From an uncultured Verrucomicrobiota bacterium (GTDB taxonomy: Bacteria > Verrucomicrobiota > Verrucomicrobiia > Opitutales > Opitutaceae): a stretch of 64,000 nt of DNA. The stretch is taken from NCBI GenBank assembly GCA_903898675.1, contig CAIUGM010000031.1, forward strand, positions 202,568-266,567, given 5' to 3'. The translations under genes and the position numbers were made by a program. Below, one piece after another: positions 18,614 through 29,150 of this stretch (the stretch's first letter is position 1; each line of letters starts with the position of its first letter). The notes beneath the pieces were generated by a model. It did not search any database. It was not told the origin of the DNA and worked only from the letters and a program-made list of their open reading frames with translations.

Positions 18614-20379
18614 TCAATTTCCCCGCCGGAGAACGGTTTCCGGGTTTACCAGCAAAACCATGTTCTCCGTCAGCTTTTGCGGCGGCAGGTTGAGCGGGAA
18701 ACCCGGGGGCATCCGGCGCGTGACCAGCCCGGTGTAGACGCCGCCCCACCCGCCCGTGTCCTTGAGGCTGATCGTGTCGTCATTGCGGGCGGCCAGCTCG
18801 GTGAAAAACGGCCGGTCGAGCGTCACGGGGGTCAGCAGCAAGGCCCCGATGTTTTGCTCGACGATGATCTGGGAGAAATCCCGGAGCCGCTCCGGTTTGG
18901 CCCACACCCGCGTCTGGCCGTACCACGCGGTCCCGGCCGGGACGTCCGTGGACACCCCGGTGCCGGGCAGGAAGCGCCGGGCCATGTCGCGCTTCAACTC
19001 CATGAACAGATTCGGGTAGTAAGGCGGGTAGTAGAAGTGGATTTTGCGCGGCTCCAGCAGATCCCGCGACAGGGGCAGCCCCTGCAGCAGCAGCAGGCCC
19101 GCCACCACCCACTTCCAATGCAGCGTGAGCCTGGCCTGGCTGTCCACCAGGACGAAGAAAAAGCCCGCCCCAAAGACAATGACGAGCGGGGCCAGGTAAT
19201 AGGCCGGCAGCCGCGGGCTTTCGCCCGAATTGAAATAGGGCTGGGCGGCCAGCAGCACGAGCAGCACCGCCCCGAAGCACCAGCGCACGCGGTTCACGGG
19301 ACCATGCCGGAATTGGTAAAGCAGGCCGGCGACAAAGAAACCGGTCAGCAGCAATCCCCCGCCCGACCAGATCCGCTCGCGCAGGTTGAGCTCCATGCCG
19401 GTGAGCCCCTTGTTGCCGAGCTTCTTCAGGTCGAACACGGGGGCCTCCGGGCTGGCGATCGTGCGCTGCGCGGCCGGTTCCGCCGTCGGATCGCCGGCCT
19501 TCAACGCAAGGTTCTGCCAGGCCAGCCCAAGCGGATGGCCGGCCACCACCGTGTTCCGGATCAGCCACGGGCTGACGAGCAGGATCATCGTGCCGGCAAA
19601 CACCCCGAGCACCGGCCAGCGCGCGGGACCTCCCATGCGCAGCGCCAGGTACCCGCCCAGCACGACCGCGACCAGGCCGCCGGAATATTCCGTGAGAAAA
19701 AGGAGGGCGCCGAACAGGCCCAGCAGCGCCACGCGGCCGACGAGCAACCGGTCCAGATGCGGCGCGTGCCCGGTGTGTTCCTCCAGGGCCGCGAGCACAT
19801 TAAAGACTGCCAGCAGCAGCACCATGAAGACGGGCAAACCGGTCAGCGCCACCGTCTGCTGCCAGAGCGTCACCGAAAGCGCCGTGGCGAGCACCGCCAG
19901 CCAGGCGGCGCGCTCATCGAAAAGTTTCTTCGCCAGCCGCCACACCAGCCAGATCGCGACCCAGAACAGGCTGACGTTGACCAGCAGCACGAGGTAGTCG
20001 GGCCGCCAGCCATCGGGCGGCACCGGGTTGTGCGCCCAGATCGACTCCGGCATGCACTTGAAAACCGCCGCGAGCGTCAGGGCGTAGAGCGGGGCGTTGT
20101 GCAGCTCGGGGTAAGCCTGGTTTTCCGCAAACGGCATGCCATGCTGCTTCATCACCGCGTAGGTCTGCGGATAGTTCACCTGCGTCGTGAAGCCCTGGCC
20201 GTGCGCCAGCTGGCGTCCGAGCACCGCCTGCTGCATCACAAACTCCGTCGGGATCCCGTGAAACTGCTTCCACGAGTAGACCGTCGTGAGCATCAGTGCC
20301 GCCAGCACCACGGCCGAGCGGCGCAGCCACACGGCGCCCCGGCCCTGCTCCAGCCAATGGATGAGTTCCTGGCCGGATT

Positions 20380-20383
<4 letters not shown>
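18614..20383 (-). CDS. Multi-pass membrane protein, glycosyltransferase family 39-like
   Basis: 589 aa from ATG 20383, which overlaps the TGA of the upstream regulator as ATGA; this decides the start. It has about ten hydrophobic helices, e.g. SAVVLAALMLTTVYSW, YLVLLVNVSLFWVAIWLVW and GRVALLGLFGALLFL. The layout resembles PMT/ArnT-type enzymes, with a short lumenal loop after helix 1 (HGIPTEFVMQQAVLGRQL), many membrane helices and a soluble C-terminal domain. A DE-type catalytic motif is not obvious, so activity is unproven. It probably acts in polysaccharide assembly with the downstream barrel and Wzc-like kinase. Confidence 0.7.
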
Positions 20384-21753
<1,370 letters not shown>

Positions 21754-21893
21754 GGGCCTATCTCACCGACCCATTCGCGCCCGGTCAACGGGAAATGAGA
21801 CGAGGTGGCACAGCTCATCGCTTCCGCACACCCGGACATTGACCTAGGGCCGTCCTTTGGCCTTTTTGCCTGCAGCCTGCCCCCGGCTCCACC

Positions 21894-22298
21894 ATGAAAC
21901 GTCTTTCCTTAGTCATGCTCGTTCTCGCCGTGCTCACTTCGGTTGCCCACGCATCCGAAAAGCCCAACACAGTGCTGATCCACCCGGGCGAGGTTCTTTA
22001 TGCCCGGTTTGCAGAGCACGGGAAGAAACTCAAGCTGCTGGGTGTCTCCAAGGTAAAGGATGATCAGGCCCAGCTCATCCTGACTTTCGAGCAAAACACC
22101 AACAATGTCGGCATGACCTTGAAGCTGCATAACCACTTTGCGAAGGATCTGCTTTATCAGGTGGAGATGCGGTCGCTGACCAAGAACCTGCGGTTGCCGA
22201 CCACGGTTTACCCGGTGGTCACGGAAAAAATGTCCATCGACCCGGTCCTGCCCAAGACCGAGGAACTGGCGGTTTTCGGCTTTGAACTGATCCTCTGA
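21894..22298 (+). CDS. Small secreted protein of unknown function
   Basis: 134 aa. A clear signal peptide (MKRLSLVMLVLAVLTSVAHA, cleavage after AHA) is followed by a beta-rich domain containing LIHPGEVLYARFAEHGKKL and LTFEQNTNNVGMTLKLHNHF. I do not recognise the family. It is divergent from the NtrC-like regulator (141 bp apart) and followed 92 bp later by another secreted protein on the same strand. Probably periplasmic. Confidence 0.75.
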   Translation: MKRLSLVMLVLAVLTSVAHASEKPNTVLIHPGEVLYARFAEHGKKLKLLGVSKVKDDQAQLILTFEQNTNNVGMTLKLHNHFAKDLLYQVEMRSLTKNLRLPTTVYPVVTEKMSIDPVLPKTEELAVFGFELIL

Positions 22299-22390
22299 GG
22301 CACGGGGAGCGGCCGGCCCGGCTTTGCCCTCGACTCAAATTCACTCCGGCAGATTATCCCGAAAACCTTTCTGACTCGACCCCGCCTCCC

Positions 22391-22957
22391 ATGAAAAAAC
22401 TGCTGCTGCTTGCGCTTCTCGGCCTGCTGGCTGTCCCGGTCTTCGCTGAAAAAATCGACCTCGGCGGGGGCAAGGCCCTGCTCCTCACCCTGCCCGCCAC
22501 CTGGACCAACCCCGGTCCGGTCGAGCCGCCCCCCGGGGTGCCCGCCCGGGGCGTCAATGCGCGCTACGTGACCAAGAACGGCAGCAACGACGCCGTCCTC
22601 ATCACCATCATCACGGTACCGGATGACCGGCTCAGCGACCGCGACATCCTCAAGGAACTCGTGGCGCAAAGCACCGAGCAGTTCGTCCCGGGTTCCGTCG
22701 AGGGCAAGGCCGATCTCAAGGAATTCAAGATCGGCGGGGCGACCGGGTTCTGCGCCACCTTCACCGACTCCAACCTGGTGGGCAAACCCAGCGTGAAAGA
22801 TGACTACAAGGCGATGACCAGCTGCTTCGTTTACCTCGGCGGGCAGGTGATGCTCACCGCCACGGTCTTCACCGATGACCTGAACAGCCCCGCCTACGCC
22901 GAGGGGCTGCGCCTGTTGCGATCGATCGCGCTGCAGCAGCCGAAAAACACGCTGTGA
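22391..22957 (+). CDS. Secreted protein of unknown function
   Basis: 188 aa. Signal peptide KKLLLLALLGLLAVPVFA, then a compact domain beginning LPATWTNPGPVEPPPGVP and ending GLRLLRSIALQQPKN. The layout (LPATW near the start, paired strands, a final helix with LRLLRSI) resembles small periplasmic proteins that assess stress or fitness in other bacteria, but no named family can be assigned. It converges on gltD, whose stop lies 13 bp further on. Confidence 0.75.
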   Translation: MKKLLLLALLGLLAVPVFAEKIDLGGGKALLLTLPATWTNPGPVEPPPGVPARGVNARYVTKNGSNDAVLITIITVPDDRLSDRDILKELVAQSTEQFVPGSVEGKADLKEFKIGGATGFCATFTDSNLVGKPSVKDDYKAMTSCFVYLGGQVMLTATVFTDDLNSPAYAEGLRLLRSIALQQPKNTL

Positions 22958-22970
22958 GGGGCGGCGCCGG

Positions 22971-24422
22971 TCAGGTGGCGCCCGCGCCCGCCGCCGGGGC
23001 GGAAGATTTCCGGGCGCTGAGGAAGAGATGAATGCCCTGCGCCGCCTTGCGCGCATCGCGCACCGCGTGCACGACCAGGCTCGGCCCGCGGACTGAGTCA
23101 CCGCCGGCAAACACGCCCGGCAGGTTCGTCATCTGGTTACCGTCAACCTTGAAGCCGCCCCATTTGTCGGTCGCAACCTTCGCGAGGTCGCTTTCCGCCG
23201 GGAAAGGCACCGGGTCGAACCCGTAGGCCACCAGCACGAGGTCGGCGGCCACCTCGAACTCCGAACCCGCCACCGCCTTGGGCGAACGCCGGCCCGAGGC
23301 GTCGGGCGCCCCGAGCTCCATGCGCACGCAGCGGACCCCGGTGACCGCCCCGGCGGCGTTGCCGAGCAACGCGACCGGGTTGGTAAGAAACTTGAACTGC
23401 GCGCCCTCCTCGAGCGCGTTCGCGTACTCCTTGCGGCTGCCGGGCATGTTGGCGAGGTCCCGGCGGTAAAGGCACACCGCCTCCCGCGCCCCGCTGCGCA
23501 ACGCGGTGCGCAGGCAGTCCATCGCGGTGTCACCGCCGCCGAGCACGGCCACGCGTCGGTCCGTCACGTCGATCGGCTCGCCCCCGACAAGGGGAGAATC
23601 CACGTTTTTCTGCGTGAGAAAGGGCAGGGCTTCCGCGATGCCGCGCAATTCCGCGCCGGGGATGTCGAGCGGCTTCGGCTGCTGCGCGCCGACCCCGAGG
23701 AAGACGGCGTCGTACTTGTCCCGCAGGCCGGCCAGCGACACGTCCCAGCCCACGCGGACGCCCAGCCGGAACTCCACGCCGTGCCGCGCGAGCAGGTCGA
23801 TCCGGCGCTCCACGATGTGCTTCTCCAGCTTGAACGCCGGGATGCCGTTCACCAGCAGGCCGCCGGGAATGAGCTGGGACTCGAAGATGGTGACCCCGTA
23901 GCCGAGCTTCGCGAGCTCGTCGGCGCAGGCGAGCCCGCCCGGGCCGGAGCCGATGACCGCGACCTTGCGGTGGTTGGCGGGAGCCTGCACGACCTCGACG
24001 CCCCCATGGTGGAAGGCGTACTCGTTGATGAAGCGCTCGACCGCGCCGATCGCGACGGGATCGGTGCGGGCGTTGAGGATGCAGGCCCCCTCGCAAAGCT
24101 TGTCCTGCGGGCAGACGCGCGAGCAAATCTCCGGCATGTTGCTCGTGCTGCGGGACAGGGCCGCCGCTTCCAGGAACAAGCCCTGCGCGGTCAGCGCCAT
24201 CCACTCGGGAATGCGGTTGGCCAGCGGACAGCCCGTCATGCAAAGCGGGTTAGGACACTGGATGCAACGCGCCGCCTGCGCCCGGACCGTGGCCTCGTCA
24301 AACTCGCTGTAGATCTCGCGGAAATCATGGACACGTTCCCCGGCGGCACGCTTCGGCGGCGCCTCCCGTCCGATGAGGGACCAGGCGTATTTTGACTGTT
24401 GCTGGGCGGTGGAGGAAAACAT
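22971..24422 (-). CDS. gltD: Glutamate synthase small chain / GltD-like NAD(P)H oxidoreductase
   Basis: 483 aa from the ATG at 24422 (MFSSTAQQQSKYAW). The N-terminal cysteine-rich domain (CIQCPNPLCMTGCPLANRIP and CSRVCPQDKLCEGAC) holds two 4Fe-4S clusters. It is followed by FAD (GSGPGGLACADELAKLGYG) and NADPH (VAVLGGGDTAMDC) Rossmann motifs and a final GVFAGGDSVRGPSLVVHAV. GltD feeds NADPH electrons to the large GltB subunit in ammonia assimilation. No gltB is adjacent, so the protein could also serve a related oxidoreductase. An NtrB/NtrC-like pair flanks it on both sides, which would suit nitrogen control (inference). Confidence 0.88.
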   Translation of the reverse strand: MFSSTAQQQSKYAWSLIGREAPPKRAAGERVHDFREIYSEFDEATVRAQAARCIQCPNPLCMTGCPLANRIPEWMALTAQGLFLEAAALSRSTSNMPEICSRVCPQDKLCEGACILNARTDPVAIGAVERFINEYAFHHGGVEVVQAPANHRKVAVIGSGPGGLACADELAKLGYGVTIFESQLIPGGLLVNGIPAFKLEKHIVERRIDLLARHGVEFRLGVRVGWDVSLAGLRDKYDAVFLGVGAQQPKPLDIPGAELRGIAEALPFLTQKNVDSPLVGGEPIDVTDRRVAVLGGGDTAMDCLRTALRSGAREAVCLYRRDLANMPGSRKEYANALEEGAQFKFLTNPVALLGNAAGAVTGVRCVRMELGAPDASGRRSPKAVAGSEFEVAADLVLVAYGFDPVPFPAESDLAKVATDKWGGFKVDGNQMTNLPGVFAGGDSVRGPSLVVHAVRDARKAAQGIHLFLSARKSSAPAAGAGAT

Positions 24423-24581
24423 GCGTAGAGGGTTACCTGCGCCATGGCCCATGAAGCGGGCCTGGCCCCACTGCTGCAGTATGCCATCAATGCGCCGAAC
24501 CGACTCGGCAGTTCTTGCCTAACTTCACGCACCACTTGCACCCCGCCGGGCGCCAACGTCTACCGCGATCTCTGTTTTTAC

Positions 24582-24658
24582 GTAGCCGCGTTTGAGTCTG
24601 CGAAAACGTGGTTCTGCAAGCGACGGACCACGTTGTCGCCAAGCTCCAACGCGGCTAC
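24582..24658. repeat. REP-like hairpin, GTAGCCGCG family, copy 2
   Basis: GTAGCCGCGTTTGAGTCTGC (left) and GCTCCAACGCGGCTAC (right) enclose an inner ACGTGGT / ACCACGT stem. It is the same element as 15105-15183, with nearly the same interior. It lies 18 bp after the stop of the NtrB-like kinase; the rest of 24423-24676 shows no gene. Confidence 0.82.
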
Positions 24659-24676
24659 ACCTCTGCTGAGACTGAC

Positions 24677-25849
24677 CTAGCTCTTGAGCATGCGCACGCG
24701 GCGGTGCTTCTGGGGGAACTGCAGCGTCACGACCGTGCCGGTGCCTTCCTTGCTCTCGATGCCAACGTGGCCGCCATGGTCGCGCATGATGCGCTGGACA
24801 ATCATCAGCCCGAGGCCGTGCCCGCCGGTCTTGGTCGTGTGGTACGGGGAGAAAAGCTTTGCGATGTCCTCCTGCTTGATCCCCGCCCCCGTGTCGGCGA
24901 TCAGGACATAGACCGAGTCGTCGTCCGCCCGGACGTGGATGCCGAGTTTGCCGCCGGGCTGCATCGCCTCCATGGCGTTCTTGATCAGGTTGAAAAACAC
25001 CTGCTTGAGCTGGTTCCGGTCGGCCATGATCACCGGCATGCTGGCGGGCAGCTCGCCCTCGACCTTCAGGCCGCGGTCCTCCAGTTCCTTCCCCTGGAAA
25101 CGCAGGACGTCGTCGATGACCTCGACCACGTTCACCTCGGCCAGGTCGGGCGGCCGCGGCCGGAGCGCCTCGAGGAAATTCCGGATGATGCCGTCGAGCC
25201 GCGTGACCTCGCCCTGGCAGATGCGGATGGACTCGCCCAGCGAGTCGGCCTCCTTCGAGCCGGACAGCTTCTTCAGTTTCCGCTCGATGAGCTGGAGATG
25301 AATCGTGAGCGAGTTGAGCGGGTTGCCCAGCTCGTGCGCCACGCCCGCGGCCAGCAGCAGCACGGAGGAAATCTTTTCATTCTCGATCAGCTCCTCCGTG
25401 GATTTCTTCTCGCTGGTGATGTCCGACAGGATGATGGCGAACCGCTCGCCCTCGCCCTCGATCTGGTCGAACGGCACCATGTAGAGCCGCACCACGCGTG
25501 CCTGCGGGTAGGACAATTCGAACTCCCGGGTCACGAGCGGCATGGTGCCGCGCATGCCGGCCCGGCCCTCTCCCTCGAGGGTGGCCCGGAGTCCCGGCAC
25601 GAGCCGCCACAGGCTCGCGGCACCGCTCTCCTCCTTGAAGCCGATGATGCGGCGCGCGGCATCGTTGGAGTAGTCGATGTCACCGGCGCCCGTGATGACG
25701 AGCACCCCTTCCTGGAGCGTGTTGAAAACCCCGTCGAGCAACGCCCGTTCGCGCGCCAGCCGCTGCACGAGGGTGCGGAGGCCGGCCGCATCGAGCCGGT
25801 CGGCGCGGCCGAGCATCTTGTCGAGCGAGCTGGGTTTTTTCACGGACAT
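24677..25849 (-). CDS. NtrB-like sensor histidine kinase with PAS domain
   Basis: 390 aa, no membrane segments, so cytoplasmic. A PAS domain (about 45-150; GVLVITGAGDIDYSNDAARR) is followed by the HisKA H-box VAHELGNPLNSLTIHLQL with the phosphorylated His near residue 172. The ATPase domain has N-box FFNLIKNAMEAMQ, G1 VLIADTGAGI and G2 GGHGLGLMIVQRI. The overall plan is that of NtrB kinases that drive NtrC-type regulators. The only NtrC-type regulator here is at 20380-21753. A pairing of the two is plausible but not proven. Confidence 0.9.
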   Translation of the reverse strand: MSVKKPSSLDKMLGRADRLDAAGLRTLVQRLARERALLDGVFNTLQEGVLVITGAGDIDYSNDAARRIIGFKEESGAASLWRLVPGLRATLEGEGRAGMRGTMPLVTREFELSYPQARVVRLYMVPFDQIEGEGERFAIILSDITSEKKSTEELIENEKISSVLLLAAGVAHELGNPLNSLTIHLQLIERKLKKLSGSKEADSLGESIRICQGEVTRLDGIIRNFLEALRPRPPDLAEVNVVEVIDDVLRFQGKELEDRGLKVEGELPASMPVIMADRNQLKQVFFNLIKNAMEAMQPGGKLGIHVRADDDSVYVLIADTGAGIKQEDIAKLFSPYHTTKTGGHGLGLMIVQRIMRDHGGHVGIESKEGTGTVVTLQFPQKHRRVRMLKS

Positions 25850-25913
25850 AGATTAAGGCACTACTCAGCACACGAGCGGTTCGATGGTCAATCACCGGAC
25901 AACCGGCGGAATA

Positions 25914-27305
25914 TCAGGCCGGCATCGTCTCGCCACTCAGTGAGAATACCAACCGGCCTTGGACATCAAGCGTCGCGGTCAGCGTCCAACCCAGTGCCAT
26001 GGCGAACGTCCTGGCCAGGGACAGCCCCAATCCCACATGCTGGCCTCCTGTGCGCGCCTCCTCCTTGCGCCAGAAAGGATCGAATAGCTTCGCTAGATCT
26101 GCTTTCTCCAAGGTGCAAGCGGAATTGGCCACGCTAAGCACGACGCGTGACCCGAGGTTTTGCAAAGTGAGGGAGATCTCCCCGGCATCAGGGGCATAGC
26201 TGACGGCGTTATCGAAAAGGTTGGCCAGAATGGAACGCAGCAGGGCTGGGTCGGTGGACACTCGCGCGGACGCGAGGGTGAATTGCACCTGCAGGCGGCG
26301 TGCTTCCGCCCGCGGAGCGAACGAGCGCCAGATTTCGTGCAGCAATGGGGCCAAATCCACGGGCTCCGCCAAGCCGGCCAATTGCCCGAGCTGTCCGCGA
26401 GCCAGGGCCAGCATGCTCGCCGTGAGCGATTCCATGTGCCGGGCGATCGCCAGCACTTCAGCATCGGTGGCCGCCTCGCGGGACTCGGGCCACTTGAGGG
26501 CGCATTCAGCGAGCGTGCGTAATTCGGCGATGGGGGTGCGCAACTCATGGGCGAGATCCGCACTGAAGCGACGCTCGCGTTCGAAGGACTGCTCCAACCG
26601 GGCCAGCAGGTGGTTCAGCCGGCGGGCAATGGGACGGAGTTCTTCCGGCAGGTCATCGATCGGAAATCGCGCCGCCAGTGAGCCCGCGTCGATCCGTGCG
26701 GCCTGCTCGCCCAGCCGGTCAAGCGGCTCGAGTCCGCGCCGCAGTACCCGCGGGACCGCCCAGAACGTCGCCCCGAGCAGCAGCAGGCCGCACGCCGCCG
26801 CGAGGCCGGCCAGCTGTAGCAGCGTGTCATCGAGGTCGTCCCGATCTGATGCCACGACCAGTTCCAGATCCACATGCCGGGTGACCCCATGCACCGGCTT
26901 GCCCTTAAAGACGTAGCCGATGGCGCGACCCGGCCGGCCATTGGGCAGCGTCAGCAAAAAATACCGCGGCGCAGCAAAACTGCCGAGCAGGTGAGGCAAT
27001 TGAGCACCCCCGAGTGACTCGGAGCGGGCCAGGACGGTCCCGTCCGTCAGCCAAATCTGGAAATAATCACGCGGGTTGCGGTCCTCAAATCCCTGCAGAA
27101 AATGGTCGGTAAACTCTACCTGCACCGTGTCGGCCGTAACCCGGGCGACCGTGCTGATCACCAGTGCCTTGGTCCGGAGCGCGATGTCGAACTGGTGCAC
27201 AACCGCGTAAGAGGCTACCGCCAGCAGAGCCGCGAGTCCGAGGGCCAGCAAACCCAGCGTCGTGGCCAGCAGGCGGCGCGTAAGCTGACGCCGGATGGAA
27301 ATCAT
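25914..27305 (-). CDS. Membrane sensor histidine kinase (QseC/CusS-like)
   Basis: 463 aa. Two membrane helices (LLATTLGLLALGLAALLAVA near 12-32 and LAGLAAACGLLLLGATFWAV near 165-185) enclose a periplasmic sensor domain. HAMP, then the H-box ADLAHELRTPIAEL with His near residue 252. The ATPase N-box is SILANLFDNAVSYAP. The G1 box reads VANSACTLEKADL, without the usual DxGxG, while F (LFDPFWR) and G2 (GQHVGLGLSLA) boxes are kept. Such G1 loss recurs in some kinases of this branch, so it may be active. Its ATG overlaps the stop of the response regulator by 4 bp, so they are co-translated. Confidence 0.93.
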   Translation of the reverse strand: MISIRRQLTRRLLATTLGLLALGLAALLAVASYAVVHQFDIALRTKALVISTVARVTADTVQVEFTDHFLQGFEDRNPRDYFQIWLTDGTVLARSESLGGAQLPHLLGSFAAPRYFLLTLPNGRPGRAIGYVFKGKPVHGVTRHVDLELVVASDRDDLDDTLLQLAGLAAACGLLLLGATFWAVPRVLRRGLEPLDRLGEQAARIDAGSLAARFPIDDLPEELRPIARRLNHLLARLEQSFERERRFSADLAHELRTPIAELRTLAECALKWPESREAATDAEVLAIARHMESLTASMLALARGQLGQLAGLAEPVDLAPLLHEIWRSFAPRAEARRLQVQFTLASARVSTDPALLRSILANLFDNAVSYAPDAGEISLTLQNLGSRVVLSVANSACTLEKADLAKLFDPFWRKEEARTGGQHVGLGLSLARTFAMALGWTLTATLDVQGRLVFSLSGETMPA

Positions 27306-27982
27306 GGGACCGGGGCGGGGACCGGCACCTCATCCATCACGTAGCCAAGGCCGCGCCGGGTGTGGATCAAGGCCGGACCGAGCTTTTTGCGCAGACTGCA
27401 GATCGCGGAGTCCACCACATTGCTCATGGGGTCGACCTGCTCGTCATAGATATGCGCCTCGATCTCCGCGCGCGAAACCACCTGACCCCGCCGGCGGGCC
27501 AGGTATTCCAGCAGAAGATATTCCCGGGCCGTGAGGTCCATGGTTTGCTCGGCCCGGCGCGCTCGGCGGGCCAAGGTGTCCACCTCGAGATCGCCAATCT
27601 GCAGTCGCGATTGCTTGCTGCCATACGCCCGCCGGCCCAATGCCTGGACGCGGGCCAGCAGTTCCTCCAGCGCAAACGGCTTGACCAGGTAATCATCGGC
27701 GCCGGCCTGCAGTCCCCGCACCCGATCCAGCACCGTGTCCCGCGCGGTCAGAAGCAACACGTGCACGGCCCGGCCTTGGCGCCGGAGTTCAGTCAACACG
27801 GATAGGCCGTCCCGCCTGGGGAGCATGATATCCAGAATGATCACGTCATAATCGTGTGACTCAGCCTGCCACAGACCCTCGTCGCCATCCCCCGCAACAT
27901 CCACCACATAGCCGGTCTTTCGCAAGGCTAGGCCGACGGAGCGTTGCAGTCGCGGGGAATCTTCTACGAGCAGGATGCGCAC
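27302..27982 (-). CDS. OmpR-family response regulator
   Basis: 226 aa from a GTG at 27982. The receiver has the acidic pair ED at 7-8, phospho-acceptor D51 in DVIILDIMLPRRDG and the switch Lys in DDYLVKPFALEELLAR. The winged-helix DNA-binding domain follows (LTAREYLLLEYLARR, VDSAICSLRKKLG, IHTRRGLGYVM). It is the cognate partner of the kinase it overlaps. It lies 34 bp downstream of the YncE-like gene and could be in one operon with it and the TonB receptor. Confidence 0.95.
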   Translation of the reverse strand: MRILLVEDSPRLQRSVGLALRKTGYVVDVAGDGDEGLWQAESHDYDVIILDIMLPRRDGLSVLTELRRQGRAVHVLLLTARDTVLDRVRGLQAGADDYLVKPFALEELLARVQALGRRAYGSKQSRLQIGDLEVDTLARRARRAEQTMDLTAREYLLLEYLARRRGQVVSRAEIEAHIYDEQVDPMSNVVDSAICSLRKKLGPALIHTRRGLGYVMDEVPVPAPVP

Positions 27983-28016
27983 AGGTGGACGGGCGGAATA
28001 ATCACAACCGCTTTGG

Positions 28017-29063
28017 TTAATTCATGCCATAGACCAGCACCTTGAAAGTCCCGGGAATCATCTTGGGCCGCGGGCGGCCGCCGCCGGCGGGTGGGGGCGA
28101 AGCCGGTGCCTCGAACTGGGCCGAGGCGAGGTAGATTTTGTGGGTCGCCGGATCGAGCGTCATGGTGCGCGCACTGCGCTCCGTGGCCAGGGTCTGGACC
28201 ACCGTGAATTTTTCCGGACTGTCCTCATGCGCGATCGTCACCTTGCCTTCACCCGCGGAGGCAAACACCAGCTGCGTGCCGGGATCAAACGCCGTCGCGT
28301 CGATTCCCTGCCCGGCCTCGATGCTTGCGACCACCCGGCCATCCGTGCTGTCCATGATGAGCATTTTCCCGTTGCTGCAGCCGAGGATGAGCCGGTGATG
28401 GGCCAGATCGATGGCCAGGCCGGTGGCCTCCTCGCCGGGTGCGATCGGCCAGTGGCTCACGATCGCATGCGTCTTGGTATCGATGACCAGCACCTCATTC
28501 TTGTCCTCCAGGTTGAAGTAGACCCGCCCCGCGGCCGAGTCGGCCTGCGCGAACTCCGGCTTGCCGCCGACCGGGATGGTGGCGACGACCTTGCCGGTGG
28601 CCGCCTCGAACACCGTGACCGACTGGCCGCGGCCGTCGAACGTGTACACCTCGTTGCGGCCCGCCTCGTAGAGGATCGCGTCCGGATTCTCCCCGGTGGC
28701 CACCTTGGCGACCGTCTGCAGCGTCTTCAGGTCGACGATGCTCGCCTTGTTCTCCCGGCCGTTGCTGGAAAAGCCGCGCCCCAGCTCCGGGGCCACCACG
28801 AAACCATGCACCCCGGGCGTGTCGGCGATTTCACCGCTGACCTGATCGGTCCCGGTGTCGATCACGACGACCTTCGTGGCGTGGGTCACATAAAGCCGGT
28901 GGCTGGCTGAATCCACGGAGAGGTAATCCCAGCCGCCGTCGCCGCCGACGGCGATTTCCTTCAGGAGGTGATACGTGCCGTCCGCCCGGCAGAAAACGGT
29001 GGAGGCGACAGTGACAAGGCCGACGAGGAGAAGGCCGCTGAAACGATTGGTGATAGTCTTCAT
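28017..29063 (-). CDS. YncE-like periplasmic beta-propeller protein
   Basis: 348 aa from ATG 29063. Signal peptide (FSGLLLVGLVTVASTVFCRA), then seven-blade propeller repeats of the YVTN/YncE type: SHRLYVTHATKVVVIDTGTD, GRVYFNLEDKNEVLVIDTKT and HRLILGCSNGKMLIMDSTDG. In E. coli yncE is next to the TonB receptor gene yncD; here too a TonB receptor gene lies 87 bp upstream on the same strand. The role is not established; binding of a ligand or DNA in the periplasm is possible. The C-terminus is Pro/Gly-rich. Confidence 0.85.
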   Translation of the reverse strand: MKTITNRFSGLLLVGLVTVASTVFCRADGTYHLLKEIAVGGDGGWDYLSVDSASHRLYVTHATKVVVIDTGTDQVSGEIADTPGVHGFVVAPELGRGFSSNGRENKASIVDLKTLQTVAKVATGENPDAILYEAGRNEVYTFDGRGQSVTVFEAATGKVVATIPVGGKPEFAQADSAAGRVYFNLEDKNEVLVIDTKTHAIVSHWPIAPGEEATGLAIDLAHHRLILGCSNGKMLIMDSTDGRVVASIEAGQGIDATAFDPGTQLVFASAGEGKVTIAHEDSPEKFTVVQTLATERSARTMTLDPATHKIYLASAQFEAPASPPPAGGGRPRPKMIPGTFKVLVYGMN

Positions 29064-29150
29064 GGGTAAAATTGGGGACTGGACCGGAAACAGGAAACGC
29101 AAGCTAGCCCAAGGATCGCGAAAGATCCAGCGGCCAACGGTGGAACGCCT

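Noticed and set aside
24677..25849. Kinase at 24677 as partner of the OmpR-type regulator at 27302
   Set aside because: That regulator overlaps its own kinase (25914-27305); the PAS/NtrB-like plan fits an NtrC-type partner better.
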